Source: Rubellimicrobium mesophilum DSM 19309
GTDB lineage: Bacteria; Pseudomonadota; Alphaproteobacteria; Rhodobacterales; Rhodobacteraceae
DNA length: 64,000 nt
Reading direction: 5' to 3'
Assembly (NCBI RefSeq): GCF_000600335.2
Contig: NZ_KK088604.1
Coordinates: 62,001 to 126,000, forward strand
Both the position numbers and the translations under genes were made by a program. This document shows positions 24,557 through 34,171 of the stretch, in pieces; position 1 is the stretch's first letter; each line of letters starts with the position of its first letter. The notes under the pieces were generated by a model that saw only the letters and a program-made list of their open reading frames with translations, was not told the DNA's origin and made no database searches.

Positions 24557-25825
24557 ATGGACCATTTTCTCAGCCGCGACGGGGAGCTTTGGGCCGAGGA
24601 CGTGCCCCTCTCGGAGATCGCGGCCGCCGTGGGGACGCCGGTCTACGTCTACTCCTCGGCCACGCTGCTGCGGCACCTGAGCCTCTTCGACGAGGCCCTC
24701 CACGGGATGCCGCACCTCGTCTGCTTCGCCGTGAAGGCGCTGTCCAACGTCGCGGTCCTCAGGCTCCTGGGCGAGGCCGGGGCGGGCATGGACGTGGTGT
24801 CGGAGGGCGAATACCGCCGCGCGGTGGCCGCTGGCGTCCCGGGCGAGCGGATCGTCTTCTCCGGCGTCGGCAAGACCCGGGCCGAGATGCGGGCGGCGCT
24901 GACCGGCGGCGTGCGGCAGTTCAACCTCGAGTCGGAGCCCGAGATGCGAGCGCTGAGCGAGGTCGCCTCCTCGCTGGGCGTCACGGCGCCCGTGGCGATC
25001 CGGGTGAACCCCGACGTGGACGCCAGGACCCACGCCAAGATCGCCACCGGCAAGAGCGAGAACAAGTTCGGCATCCCCATCGCCAAGGCGCGCGAGGCCT
25101 ACCGCGAGGCGGCCTCCCTCCCCGGCCTGCGGGTTGTGGGGATCGACGTCCATATCGGCTCGCAGCTCACCGACCTCGCGCCCTTCGAGGCGGCCTACCG
25201 CAAGGTGGCGGAGCTGGCGGGGGCGCTGCGGGCGGATGGCCACGCCATCGAGAGGCTCGACCTCGGGGGCGGCCTCGGCATCCCCTACACCCGGTCCAAC
25301 GAGGTGCCGCCCCTGCCCTCGGACTACGGCGAGATCATCCGGAGGACCGTGGGCCCCCTCGGCTGCGAGGTCGTGATCGAGCCCGGGCGGCTCATCGCCG
25401 GGAACGCGGGTGTCCTGCTGAGCCGGGTGGTCTACATGAAGGAGGGCGAGGGTCGCGACTTCCTGATCCTCGACGCCGCCATGAACGACCTGGTCCGCCC
25501 CGCCATGTACGACGCCCACCACGACATCGTCCCCGTGCGGGAGCCCGAGCCGGGCGACCTCGACCGCCTTTATGACGTCGTGGGCCCCCGTCTGCGAGAC
25601 GGGGGGACACCTTCGCCCGCGGCCGCGGGCTGCCGCCGCTGCGCGAGGGGGGACCTCGTCGCCTTCCGCTCGGCGGGGGCCTATGGGGCGGTGATGTCCA
25701 GCGAATACAACTCGCGCCCCCTGGTGCCCGAGGTGCTGGTCCAGAAGGATCAATTCGCGGTTATCCGGCCGCGACCGAGCTATGAAGAGATGATCGCCAA
25801 GGATAGCATCCCCGCATGGCTGTGA
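24557..25825 (+). CDS. lysA: Diaminopimelate decarboxylase with three compensating frameshifts
   Basis: A 422-residue PLP enzyme (alanine-racemase-like barrel) making lysine from meso-diaminopimelate. The N-terminal part is normal: PLP lysine in CFAVKALSN, VDVHIGSQL-type motif (GIDVHIGSQL), DLGGGLGIPY and EPGRLIAGNAG. Between GP (about 344) and GDLVAFRSAGAYGAVMSSEYN (read in two parts) about 20 residues are nonsense. Removing one C at 25585-25589, one G at 25601-25606 and one G at 25647-25652 restores CETGD and ARGRGLPPLREGD, the conserved substrate-contact region. Three +1 errors in G/C runs return the frame, so the ORF looks open although its active-site segment is scrambled. GGGAGG precedes the ATG. 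Confidence 0.94.
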   Translation: MDHFLSRDGELWAEDVPLSEIAAAVGTPVYVYSSATLLRHLSLFDEALHGMPHLVCFAVKALSNVAVLRLLGEAGAGMDVVSEGEYRRAVAAGVPGERIVFSGVGKTRAEMRAALTGGVRQFNLESEPEMRALSEVASSLGVTAPVAIRVNPDVDARTHAKIATGKSENKFGIPIAKAREAYREAASLPGLRVVGIDVHIGSQLTDLAPFEAAYRKVAELAGALRADGHAIERLDLGGGLGIPYTRSNEVPPLPSDYGEIIRRTVGPLGCEVVIEPGRLIAGNAGVLLSRVVYMKEGEGRDFLILDAAMNDLVRPAMYDAHHDIVPVREPEPGDLDRLYDVVGPRLRDGGTPSPAAAGCRRCARGDLVAFRSAGAYGAVMSSEYNSRPLVPEVLVQKDQFAVIRPRPSYEEMIAKDSIPAWL

Positions 25826-28512
25826 CGCCCTCGGGCCCTTCTTCGCGACCTGACCGGGGCGTTTCCCCGGACCTCCCTGCTCATCTGGCGCGCGCCCTCC
25901 GGCTGACGCGCCTGGGCCTGACGGCCGAGCGGATCGCCCGCGCCTTCTGGCCGCTCTGGACGGTGCTGGCGCTGACGGTGGCGGCGCTCACCACCGGCTG
26001 GCAGGACGAGCTGCCGCTGGAGGCGGTCTGGGCGGCGTCCGTGGTGCTGGCGCTCGGCGCGGGCGCGACGCTGGCCTGGGGGCTCTGGCGGTTCCGGGTG
26101 CCGACGCGGGCAGAGGCGGTCGAGAGGCTCGACGCCACCATGCCGAACCGGCCGCTCGCCGCGCTGCGCGATGCGCAGGCGGTGGGGAGCGACGACCCTG
26201 CCTCGCGCGCGGTCTGGGAGGCGCACCTCGCCCGCATGGCCCGCCGCGCCGAGGGCGCGAAGGCCCCCTCGCCCGACCTGCGGCTCGCCGCGCGCGACCC
26301 CTACGGGCTGCGCTACGTGGCGCTGATCCTGCTGGCGGCGGGGCTCCTCTTCGGCTCGGCCTGGCGCGCGACCGAGATGCCGGGGCTGGGCGGCACGGGG
26401 CCGGGGCAGGACCTCGCGCAGGGACCGGTCTGGGAGGGGTGGATCGCGCCCCCGGCCTACACCGGCAAGCCGCAGCTCTACCTCGCCGATTTGCCCGCCG
26501 GCCCCATCGAGGTGCCGAAGGGCAGCAAGGTCACGATCCGCCTCTACGGCGAGGTGGGCGCGCTCTCGCTCAACGAGACCGTCTCGGGCCGCACGGGCGA
26601 GCTGGACCCGGCCACCGCCGCGCAGCAGGAGTTCGAAGTCGTCCAGCCGGGGGTCCTCCAGATCGAGGGGCACGGCGGGGCCGAATGGGAGGTGCGTCTC
26701 CTCCCCGACGCGGCGCCGACGGTGGACCTCGCCGGGCCCGTGGAGGCCGACGCCAACGGCCAGATGGCCCAGCCCTTCCGCGCCACGGACGACTACGGCG
26801 TGGTCGCGGGGACGGCGACGATCGCGCTCGACGTGGCCTCGGTGGAGCGCCGGCACGGCCTCGCCGCCGAGCCCGACCCGCGCGAGCCCCTCGTGCTCGA
26901 CCTGCCCATGCCCTTCTCGGGCGACCGGGCGGAGTTCGAGGAGAAGCTCGTCGAGAACCTCTCGGAGCATCCCTTCGCCAACCTTCCCGTGACGATCACG
27001 CTGACCGTCACCGACGCAGCGGGGCAGCAGGCCTCGACCGAGGCGGTCCCGATGACCCTGCCGGGGCGGCGCTTCTTCCAGCCGGTCGCCCGCGCCGTCA
27101 TCGAGCAGCGGCGCGACCTCCTGTGGTCGCAGGACAACGCCCGCCGGACGGTGCAGCTCCTCCGCGCCATCGCCAACCACCCCGAGGAGCTGTTCCCCGA
27201 CCGCGCGCTCTACCTGCGCCTGAGCTACACGATCCGCCGGCTCGACCAGCTCGCCGATGCGGGGAGCATGACCGTCGAGGAGCAGGACGAGATCGCCAAG
27301 GCGCTCTGGGACCTCGCGGTGCAGCTCGAGGACGGGACGCTGCGCGACGCGCGCGAGCGGCTGGAGCGGGCGCAGGAGCGGCTCGCTGAGGCGATGCGCA
27401 ACGGCGCAAGCCCCGAGGAGATCCAGGACCTCATGCAGGAACTGCGCGAGGCGACGCAGGATTACCTCAACATGCTGGCGCAGAACGCCCAGCCGCAGGA
27501 GAACGGCGCCGACCAGCCGCAGACCGGCGAGAACCAGAACCAGCAGGTCACGCAGGACCAGATCCAGGCGCTGATGGACCGCATCCAGGAGCTGATGGAG
27601 CAGGGCCGCATGGCCGAGGCCCAAGAGCTCATGGAGCAGCTCAACGAGCTGATGCAGAACCTCCAGGTCACGCAGGGCGAGGGCCAGGGCAACGGGCCGC
27701 GCACGCCGGGGCAGCAGTCGATGCAGGACCTGCAGGAGAGCTTGCGCGACCAGCAGGACCTGTCGGATGACGCGTTCCGCGACCTGCAGGACCAGTTCAA
27801 CCAGGGCCAGCAGGGGCAACAGGGTCAGGAAGGCCAGCAAGGTCAGCAGGGGCAACAGGGCCAGCAGCCGGGCCAACAGGGGCAGCAGGGCCAGCAACCC
27901 GGCCAGGGACAGCAGGGTCAGCAGCCCGGGCAGCAGGATGGCCAGGGGATGAGCGGCCAGGGGCAGCAGGGCCAGGACCAGCAGGGCGACGGCCAGGGTG
28001 CCGAGGGAAGCCTCGCCGACCGCCAGCAGGCGCTTCGGGACGAGATCGCCCGCCAGCGCGGCAACCTCCCCGGCCTGACCGGCGACGCCGCCGAGGCCGC
28101 GCGCCGGGCGCTCGAGGACGCCGAGGGGGCCATGGACCAGGCCGAGGACGCCCTGCGCCAGGGCGACCTGCCGGAGGCCATCGACCGTCAGGCCGAGGCG
28201 ATGGATGCGCTGCGCGAAGGCGCGCGCAACCTCGGGCAGGCGCTCGCGGAGAACGGCCGCGCCGAGCGCGACCCGAACGAGCTCGCCGGGCAGGGCGAGG
28301 CCGAGGGCCGCCCCGTGCCGGGCCGCCGCGACCCGCTGGGCCGCCAGATGGGCCAGGGTGGCGACATCGGCACCAACGAGCGCATGACCGACGGCGAGGA
28401 CGTCTACCGCCGCGCCGAGGAGCTCCTGGCCGAGATCCGCCGCCGCGCCGCCGAGCAGGAGCGCCCGAAGATCGAGCTCGACTACCTCAAGCGGCTGCTG
28501 GAGCGGTTCTGA
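25816..28512 (+). CDS. TIGR02302/DUF4175 family membrane protein with Gln/Gly repeat
   Basis: An 898-residue protein characteristic of alphaproteobacteria. Two N-terminal transmembrane helices lie near 45-85 and one near 165-185. A beta-rich periplasmic-type region follows (about 205-440), then a long alpha-helical part with coiled-coil character (LQDLMQELREAT, IQELMEQGRMAEAQELMEQL). A low-complexity block of GQQ/GQ repeats occupies about 663-735, before a helical C terminus ending DYLKRLLERF. The function is unknown; an envelope or division role is suggested by the ftsEX neighbourhood. The start overlaps the lysA stop by 10 bp, so it is probably co-translated. Confidence 0.9.
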   Translation: MAVTPSGPSSRPDRGVSPDLPAHLARALRLTRLGLTAERIARAFWPLWTVLALTVAALTTGWQDELPLEAVWAASVVLALGAGATLAWGLWRFRVPTRAEAVERLDATMPNRPLAALRDAQAVGSDDPASRAVWEAHLARMARRAEGAKAPSPDLRLAARDPYGLRYVALILLAAGLLFGSAWRATEMPGLGGTGPGQDLAQGPVWEGWIAPPAYTGKPQLYLADLPAGPIEVPKGSKVTIRLYGEVGALSLNETVSGRTGELDPATAAQQEFEVVQPGVLQIEGHGGAEWEVRLLPDAAPTVDLAGPVEADANGQMAQPFRATDDYGVVAGTATIALDVASVERRHGLAAEPDPREPLVLDLPMPFSGDRAEFEEKLVENLSEHPFANLPVTITLTVTDAAGQQASTEAVPMTLPGRRFFQPVARAVIEQRRDLLWSQDNARRTVQLLRAIANHPEELFPDRALYLRLSYTIRRLDQLADAGSMTVEEQDEIAKALWDLAVQLEDGTLRDARERLERAQERLAEAMRNGASPEEIQDLMQELREATQDYLNMLAQNAQPQENGADQPQTGENQNQQVTQDQIQALMDRIQELMEQGRMAEAQELMEQLNELMQNLQVTQGEGQGNGPRTPGQQSMQDLQESLRDQQDLSDDAFRDLQDQFNQGQQGQQGQEGQQGQQGQQGQQPGQQGQQGQQPGQGQQGQQPGQQDGQGMSGQGQQGQDQQGDGQGAEGSLADRQQALRDEIARQRGNLPGLTGDAAEAARRALEDAEGAMDQAEDALRQGDLPEAIDRQAEAMDALREGARNLGQALAENGRAERDPNELAGQGEAEGRPVPGRRDPLGRQMGQGGDIGTNERMTDGEDVYRRAEELLAEIRRRAAEQERPKIELDYLKRLLERF

Positions 28513-28516
28513 TCGG

Positions 28517-29281
28517 TCAGCCGGCCGGGGCGTCGTTGCCGAGGACGGCGCCGACCTGCCGATCGAGCCAGAGCCGTGCCTCGTCCACGGCGGCGACGTA
28601 GGGCCCGAGCACGACGCGCGACTGCGGCATGGCCTCCATGATGGCGGGCGCGGTCACGTAGAGACCGGCGAGCACCGCCAGGACCAGGAGCGCCCCCCAG
28701 AAGCCACGCGCGAAGCCACTGCTCCGCCGCACCGGTCGGACCTGCGGGGCCCGGCCGCCGAACCGGTCGTTGGCGCTCCGCAGCGAGGAGTTGATCCGGT
28801 CGATGTCGAGCTCGCGCTCAGGCGCGCGCGCGGGACGCGCCGGCTGACGCAGCGGCTCGGGCAAGGGCGGCGGCTCCGGTGTGGGCATGGGGGCGGGCCG
28901 CTCGGTCACGGGGACGGGAGCGGGCCGCTCGATGACGGTGGCGCGCGTGGCAGCCTCCTCCGCGCGGGCCTGGGCCTCGCGCTCGGCCTCGGCCCGCAGG
29001 ATGTCGGCGACGGAGGATGTCACCGTGGACCGGGGGGTCGCGGTCGGCGTCACGGGGGCCGGCGCGGCCACGGATTCGGCAAGGTCGTCGGCCTCCTCCT
29101 CGTCGTCCGAGACGCGGGGGACCAAGTCCCAGGGCTCGGCCTCGGGCAGCGGCTCGGGCTGGGGCGCGCGCTGGAACCACGTGGTCCCGCAGGCGGAGCA
29201 CTGCACGTCGCGCCCGGCGGGTGGGATCGCCTCGGGCGGGACCTCGTACTGCGCGCCGCAATTCGGGCAGATCAGCCGCAT
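28517..29281 (-). CDS. MJ0042-type zinc-ribbon protein with one transmembrane helix
   Basis: A 254-residue protein. The N-terminal zinc ribbon has two CxxC pairs (LICPNCGAQY and QCSACGTTW), the MJ0042/zinc-ribbon_5 type. Then come an acidic and proline-rich linker (about 55-165) and one transmembrane helix near 203-225 (GFWGALLVLAVLAGLYVTAP), followed by a short periplasmic tail. Such proteins commonly sit beside ftsE in Rhodobacterales, but their function is not established. The start follows AAGGGG; an extension to 29341 has no support. It is divergent from ftsE and convergent with the DUF4175 gene. Confidence 0.87.
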   Translation of the reverse strand: MRLICPNCGAQYEVPPEAIPPAGRDVQCSACGTTWFQRAPQPEPLPEAEPWDLVPRVSDDEEEADDLAESVAAPAPVTPTATPRSTVTSSVADILRAEAEREAQARAEEAATRATVIERPAPVPVTERPAPMPTPEPPPLPEPLRQPARPARAPERELDIDRINSSLRSANDRFGGRAPQVRPVRRSSGFARGFWGALLVLAVLAGLYVTAPAIMEAMPQSRVVLGPYVAAVDEARLWLDRQVGAVLGNDAPAG

Positions 29282-29414
29282 TCCCGGGTCCCCTTCCCTC
29301 GCCTTGGCCCGCAACTTAGCGACCGGGCCGACGAAGGCCAAGGACGCGCGGCGGCGTGCATTGAAACCCCCTGCCTCCTGCGGCAGAAGGAGCGCGCGAG
29401 CGCGAGGGGGTCCG

Positions 29415-30089
29415 GTGATCGAGTTCCAGGGGGTCGGCTACGGCTATGGCGGGCGGAGGCTCTTCTCCGGCCTGTCGATGTCGCTCGCGCCCGGGTCCTT
29501 CCATTTCCTGACCGGCCCGTCCGGGGCCGGCAAGACGACGCTCCTCAAGCTCTGCTACGCCGAGCTGCGGGCGCCCGAGGGGCGGGTGACGCTCTGGGGC
29601 CAGGACGCGCGGGCCATGGATCGCGACGCGGTGGCGATGGCCCGGCGGCGGATCGGCGTGGTCCATCAGGAGACGCAGTTCCTCGACCACCTTCCCGTGG
29701 CCGAGAACATCCTCCTTCCGCTCACCGTCGCCGGGCGACTGGCCGAGGGGCACGGCAACCTGCGTGAGCTGCTGGCCTGGGTGGGACTCGCGTCGCAGGC
29801 GGGGCAGCTCCCGCCCGAGCTGTCGGGCGGCGAGCGGCAGAGGGCGGCGCTCGCGCGGGCCGTCATCACCTCGCCCGAGGTGATCCTCGCCGACGAGCCC
29901 ACGGGCAACCTCGACTGGGAGATGTCGCAGCGGCTCCTCACGCTGCTGGTGGAGCTGAACCGGATGGGCAAGGCGGTGCTGATCGCGACGCACGACCTCA
30001 ACCTCATCCGCGCGGCCAAGCAGCAGGTCGGAGCACGGATCCTGCGGCTGCGGGACGGGCGCCTCCAGGCGGCGGGGGCAGACCTGTGA
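29415..30089 (+). CDS. ftsE: Cell division ATP-binding protein FtsE
   Basis: A 224-residue ABC ATPase that with FtsX forms the inner-membrane complex controlling periplasmic peptidoglycan hydrolysis at the septum. Motifs: Walker A GPSGAGKTTL, Q-loop VHQETQFLDHLPVAENI, signature ELSGGERQRAAL, Walker B VILADEPTGNLD and H-loop LIATHDLNL. The start is GTG at 29415 with GAGGGGG upstream and gives the expected VIEFQGVGYGY N terminus. The stop overlaps the ftsX start by 4 bp (GTGA). Confidence 0.96.
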   Translation: MIEFQGVGYGYGGRRLFSGLSMSLAPGSFHFLTGPSGAGKTTLLKLCYAELRAPEGRVTLWGQDARAMDRDAVAMARRRIGVVHQETQFLDHLPVAENILLPLTVAGRLAEGHGNLRELLAWVGLASQAGQLPPELSGGERQRAALARAVITSPEVILADEPTGNLDWEMSQRLLTLLVELNRMGKAVLIATHDLNLIRAAKQQVGARILRLRDGRLQAAGADL

Positions 30090-31057
30090 GGCCGCTGCCC
30101 GCCCCTCTCGCCGCCGCGCTGGCGGCCCTCGCGGGTGTGCCCGCGCTCCTCGCGCGACAGGCGCCGCGCGTCCTGGGGTTCCTGCGCGGCGATCCGCTCG
30201 CGGATCGGGCGGTGCCGCCCTCCGGCTTCACCGCGTCGCTCACGCTCTTCACCGCTGGCGCCATGGGGTTCCTCGCCGTCTTCGCGCTGGCCCTCTCGCT
30301 CGCCACCGACCGGCTCGCGGCCCGCTGGGGCGAGGAGCTGGCGCAGACCGCGACCCTGCGCCTGCCCGCCTTGGACGGCGATCAGGCGACGCAGACCGGG
30401 ACCGCGCTGCGCATCCTGCAGCAGACGCCCGGAGTCGCCGAGGCCCGCGCCCTCACGCCCGACGAGAACCGTGCCCTGCTCGAACCCTGGCTGGGTCCCG
30501 ACATCCCGGTCGAATCGCTCCCCGTCCCGCAGCTCGTGGCGGTCACGCTGACGGACGACGGGACCTTCGATGCCGCAGGCCTGACCGCGAGGCTCGAGGC
30601 CGAGCTGCCGGGCGCGGTGCTCGACGACCATACGCGCTGGCGGGAGCCGCTGGTGCAGGCCGCAGGACGGCTCCGGACCATGGGGATGGTGGCGATGCTG
30701 CTGATCGCGGGCTCCACGGCGACGATGATAACCCTCGCCGCGCAGGCGGCGCTGGCGGCGAACGCGCAGGTGATCCGGGTGCTGCGGCTGATCGGCGCCC
30801 GGGACATCTACATCGCCCGCGCCTTCGTGCGGCGCTTCACCCTCCGGGCGGCCTGGGGCGCGGCGGCGGGGACGCTCGCGGGGCTCCTCGCCGTGATGCT
30901 CCTGCCAACATCGGAGACGGCGGGCGGGTTCCTGACGGGGCTGGGCTTCCAGGGCTGGGGCTGGCTGCTGCCGCTCCTCATCCCTCCGTTCGCGGCGCTC
31001 ACCGCCTACGTCTCGACGCGTTCGGCGGCGCTCCGCACCCTGAGGGCACAGCCATGA
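30086..31057 (+). CDS. ftsX: Cell division protein FtsX
   Basis: A 323-residue membrane partner of FtsE. The N-terminal cytoplasmic stretch is followed by TM1 (about 48-70, SLTLFTAGAMGFLAVFALAL). A periplasmic domain of about 120 residues comes next (AEARALTPDENRALLEPWLG), then three further helices near 205-228, 255-278 and 288-310. The topology with four helices and a large first periplasmic loop is that of FtsX. GTG start overlapping the ftsE stop; its own stop overlaps the plsC ATG, so ftsE-ftsX-plsC is one tightly coupled unit. Confidence 0.95.
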   Translation: MRPLPAPLAAALAALAGVPALLARQAPRVLGFLRGDPLADRAVPPSGFTASLTLFTAGAMGFLAVFALALSLATDRLAARWGEELAQTATLRLPALDGDQATQTGTALRILQQTPGVAEARALTPDENRALLEPWLGPDIPVESLPVPQLVAVTLTDDGTFDAAGLTARLEAELPGAVLDDHTRWREPLVQAAGRLRTMGMVAMLLIAGSTATMITLAAQAALAANAQVIRVLRLIGARDIYIARAFVRRFTLRAAWGAAAGTLAGLLAVMLLPTSETAGGFLTGLGFQGWGWLLPLLIPPFAALTAYVSTRSAALRTLRAQP

Positions 31058-31779
31058 GACCCGCACGCCCCCTTCGGGCCGCCCTGTTCAAGACCCTGAT
31101 CTACGGCGCCATGCCGGTCTATGCCCTGGCCTACCTGCCTTGGGCGCTCCTGGACCGGAACGGCGCGGTCGCGGCCTGCCACGCCTGGTGCCGCTTCGTC
31201 CGCTGGGCCGCCCGCGCCGTGGTGGGGATCGAGAGCGAGGTGCGCGGCACGCCTCCCACGGGCGAGGTGCTGATCGCCGCCAAGCACCAGAGCTTCCTCG
31301 ACATCATCCTGATCTACGGCGCGGTGCCACGCGGGCGCTTCATCATGAAGAAGGAGCTGCTCTGGACGCCGATCCTGGGCCAATACGCGCTCCGCATCGG
31401 CTGCGTGCCGGTGGATCGGGGCAAGCGCGGGCAGGCGATCCGGAAGATGGTGGCGGACGTGGCGGCGGGGCGGGCCGACCCGGGGCAGCTCATCATCTAT
31501 CCGCAGGGCACGCGCGTGGCCCCTGGAGTCAGGGCGTCCTACAAGGCCGGGGCCGCCGCGCTCTACGGCGAGCTCGGGCAGCCCTGCGTTCCGGTGGCCT
31601 GCAACGTGGGGCTCTTCTGGCCCAGGTCGGGGAACGCGCTTCGGCCCGGCCGCGCGGTGGTGGAGTTCCTGCCGCCGATTCCGCCAGGCCTGTCGTCCTC
31701 CGAGTTCCTGAAGAGGCTGGAGGCCGAGGTGGAGCCCGCCTCGGACCGGCTCATGGCCGAGGCGGGGTTCGGCGCTTAG
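31054..31779 (+). CDS. plsC: 1-acyl-sn-glycerol-3-phosphate acyltransferase
   Basis: A 241-residue inner-membrane acyltransferase converting lysophosphatidate to phosphatidate. The catalytic HX4D motif is seen in [11 protein letters not shown], then the substrate-binding [10 protein letters not shown] and YPQGTR. One N-terminal hydrophobic segment ([17 protein letters not shown]) anchors it. The ATG overlaps the ftsX stop. The last codons overlap the convergent accA end by 4 bp (31776-31779), leaving no room for a separate terminator, so the two transcripts must overlap. Confidence 0.94.
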   Translation: MRPARPLRAALFKTLIYGAMPVYALAYLPWALLDRNGAVAACHAWCRFVRWAARAVVGIESEVRGTPPTGEVLIAAKHQSFLDIILIYGAVPRGRFIMKKELLWTPILGQYALRIGCVPVDRGKRGQAIRKMVADVAAGRADPGQLIIYPQGTRVAPGVRASYKAGAAALYGELGQPCVPVACNVGLFWPRSGNALRPGRAVVEFLPPIPPGLSSSEFLKRLEAEVEPASDRLMAEAGFGA

Positions 31780-32735
31780 GCCGCGAGGCCCTTGGAGCCC
31801 ATGCCGAGGAACTTGCGCCGACGCGAGTCGCGCAGTTCTCGCCCGGGACGGCCGGTCAGCTCGGCGAGGGCACCCAGCACGGCCTCGCCCACGGCCTGGA
31901 TCGTGGCATGGGGATCGCGGTGCGCGCCGCCCATGGGCTCGCGGATGATGCGGTCGATGACGCCCAGCCGGTCGAGGTCCTGCGCGGTGAGCCGCAGGGC
32001 GTCGGCCGCCTCGCGCATCTTCTCGGCGTCCTTCCAGAGGATCGAGGCGCAGCCCTCGGGCGAGATCACCGAGTAGATCGAATGCTCGAGCATCAGGACG
32101 CGGTTGGCGGTGGCGAAGGCCACGGCGCCCCCCGAGCCGCCCTCGCCGATGACGACGCTGACGAGCGGCACCTCCACCTCGAGGCAGGTCTCGGTGGAGC
32201 GGGCGATGGCCTCGGCTTGGCCGCGCTCCTCGGCGCCCTTGCCGGGATAGGCACCGGGCGTGTCCACGAGCGTCAGGATGGGGAGCTGGAAGCGGTTGGC
32301 GAGCTCCATGAGGCGGATCGCCTTGCGGTAGCCCTCGGGCCGGGCCATGCCGAAGTTGTGATGGATGCGGGATCGGGTGTCGTTGCCCTTCTCGTGGCCG
32401 ATCACCACGATGGGCTGGGCGCCGAGCCGGGCGAGGCCGCCCATCACCGCATGGTCGTCCGCGAAGTTGCGGTCGCCCGCGAGCGGCGTGTAGTCGGTCA
32501 GCAGCCCGTCGATGTAGTCCTTGCAATGCGGCCGGTCGGGATGGCGGGCGACCAGCGCCTTCTGCCAGGCATTGAGGTTGCCGTAGAGCTGGCCCAGCAT
32601 GTCCTGGGCCTTGCGGTCGAGGCCCTGGGCCTCCTTCTCCACGTCCATGCCGGGGTTGGCGCGGGCCAGCGCGCGCAGTTCCTCGGCCTTGCCCTCGATC
32701 TCGGCCAGGGGTTTCTCGAACTCGAGGTAGTTCAT
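31776..32735 (-). CDS. accA: Acetyl-CoA carboxylase carboxyltransferase subunit alpha
   Basis: A 319-residue subunit that with AccD transfers the carboxyl group from biotin to acetyl-CoA in fatty-acid synthesis. It has the family N terminus [20 protein letters not shown] and a crotonase-type core with [35 protein letters not shown] and [16 protein letters not shown]. The length is standard. The start follows GGGAGAG; a much longer upstream frame is not conserved. It overlaps plsC tail-to-tail by 4 bp. Confidence 0.97.
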   Translation of the reverse strand: MNYLEFEKPLAEIEGKAEELRALARANPGMDVEKEAQGLDRKAQDMLGQLYGNLNAWQKALVARHPDRPHCKDYIDGLLTDYTPLAGDRNFADDHAVMGGLARLGAQPIVVIGHEKGNDTRSRIHHNFGMARPEGYRKAIRLMELANRFQLPILTLVDTPGAYPGKGAEERGQAEAIARSTETCLEVEVPLVSVVIGEGGSGGAVAFATANRVLMLEHSIYSVISPEGCASILWKDAEKMREAADALRLTAQDLDRLGVIDRIIREPMGGAHRDPHATIQAVGEAVLGALAELTGRPGRELRDSRRRKFLGMGSKGLAA

Positions 32736-32886
32736 GGGCGCTCTCTCCCGCAGGGTCGATGGCTCGATATGGCGAAGGGCGGGGCCGGATGCAACTCGGC
32801 AAGCTCGGCCGCGCGAGGCGTTCCGGGGCCAGCCCGTCGCAGGAACGGGGCAACAGGCCCGGGATCCCCGTCCTGTGGGGCACCGA

Positions 32887-34092
32887 TCAGGCCGCCGGCC
32901 GCTCCAATGGCCAGCAGGGAGCCCCCGGCGGACGATCCGACCCGCCGCAGCAGGCGTCGCGCAGCGAGCAATCCGCGCAGGTGGGGACGAAGGCGGGGCC
33001 ATCGGTCAGGTCGAGCGGACCGGTCGCAAAGCGGCAGCGGTCGCGGCCGGCCCGCTTGGCGGCGTAAAGCGCCGCATCGGCTTGCGTGATCAGGAGGTCG
33101 AGCGAGGCGGGGCGGCCCAAGGTGCCGCCCACGCTCGTGGTGACCCTAACGTGGCCGCCGCCCGGCAAGGCGAAGGGGACGGCGCGAACGGCCATGAGGA
33201 GGCGCCGGGCCATGTCCTGCGCCTCCGCTGCGGTGCGGTCGGGCAGGAAGACGGCGAACTCCTCTCCGCCGAGCCGGGCGAGGAGATCTGCCCGCCCCAG
33301 CACAGCACGGAGGCGCCGGCCGGTCGCGCGCAGCACCGCGTCGCCCGCCGGGTGGCCATGAAGGTCGTTGATGCGCTTGAAGTGGTCGAGGTCGAGGAGA
33401 AGGAGAGCCCCCGCCCCGTGCAGGGGAAGGCGGGCGATCGCCCGCTCGAAGCCCCGGCGGTTGAGGAGCCCCGTCAGGGCGTCCTGGTCGGCGTCGCGCC
33501 GAAGGAGCTGCTCCCTCGCGTGAAGGGCACGCTCCCTCTCGATCAGGGAACCCACGACGAGGACGCCCAGGACATGCAGGGGCAGCATCAGGGGCAGGGT
33601 GACGGCCAGGAGGTCGCGGACGATCGGAGCGGGCAGGAGCACCCAAGCGGCGGGATAGGTCGAGCTCAGCAGCGCGAGGCCCAGCATCGCGAGGGGGCCG
33701 CGCCGGGGCGCCCCGCGCGTCCGATGGTGCCAGAGGAGCCCCGCGAACCCGGAGATCAGGATGCTGGCCGCGCCCGCCGGCATCCCTGCCCCGCCCGTTC
33801 CGATGCGCACGGCGAAGGGCAGGGCCGTGGCCACGGCGGCCCCCTGCCAGCCCAGGAACCCCCCGGCCAGGGCCACGGGGAGTTGGCGCAGATCGACGAA
33901 GATCCCCTCCTCGATCGGAATCCGGTCCAGCATCGCCAGGATGGCCGCGCCCCCGAACAGGAAGCCCAGGAGGACCCGCACCCGCACCAGGGAGTGCCCC
34001 GCCCTCACGACGGCCCCGTAGGCCACCGCGAGGAGGGCCATGAGGGCGATGGAGCCGGCCAGCTCCCGCACCGCGCCGGTGGCTGGGATCAT
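32887..34092 (-). CDS. Membrane-bound GGDEF diguanylate cyclase with Cys-rich tail
   Basis: About 401 residues. The N-terminal half has roughly five to six transmembrane helices (5TM/LytS-YhcK-like sensor, to about 190). A GGDEF domain follows (about 205-370) with [13 protein letters not shown], the active site RLGGEEF and the C-terminal [14 protein letters not shown], so it should make cyclic di-GMP. A canonical RxxD inhibitory site before GGEEF is not seen. The last 30 residues hold a cysteine cluster (CADC, then ACC and one more Cys), which could bind metal or be redox-active. The start is uncertain: ATG 34092 is used, TTG 34122 is possible. It is unlinked to accA. Confidence 0.9.
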   Translation of the reverse strand: MIPATGAVRELAGSIALMALLAVAYGAVVRAGHSLVRVRVLLGFLFGGAAILAMLDRIPIEEGIFVDLRQLPVALAGGFLGWQGAAVATALPFAVRIGTGGAGMPAGAASILISGFAGLLWHHRTRGAPRRGPLAMLGLALLSSTYPAAWVLLPAPIVRDLLAVTLPLMLPLHVLGVLVVGSLIERERALHAREQLLRRDADQDALTGLLNRRGFERAIARLPLHGAGALLLLDLDHFKRINDLHGHPAGDAVLRATGRRLRAVLGRADLLARLGGEEFAVFLPDRTAAEAQDMARRLLMAVRAVPFALPGGGHVRVTTSVGGTLGRPASLDLLITQADAALYAAKRAGRDRCRFATGPLDLTDGPAFVPTCADCSLRDACCGGSDRPPGAPCWPLERPAA

Positions 34093-34171
34093 CTGTCGTG
34101 TCTCGGGTCTGCTTTCGTCCAATCTGCCCCAGAGACATTAACATCGGGTTAATCCCGGCGCGGATCCGCCG

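Noticed and set aside
27800-28020. Tandem-repeat DNA that could suggest a CRISPR or minisatellite
   Set aside because: It encodes an in-frame GQQ block in a conserved protein; there are no regular repeat-spacer units.
32736-33002. 89-codon N-terminal extension of accA
   Set aside because: The extension is basic, not conserved and lacks a ribosome site; the family N terminus MNYLEFEKP begins at 32735.
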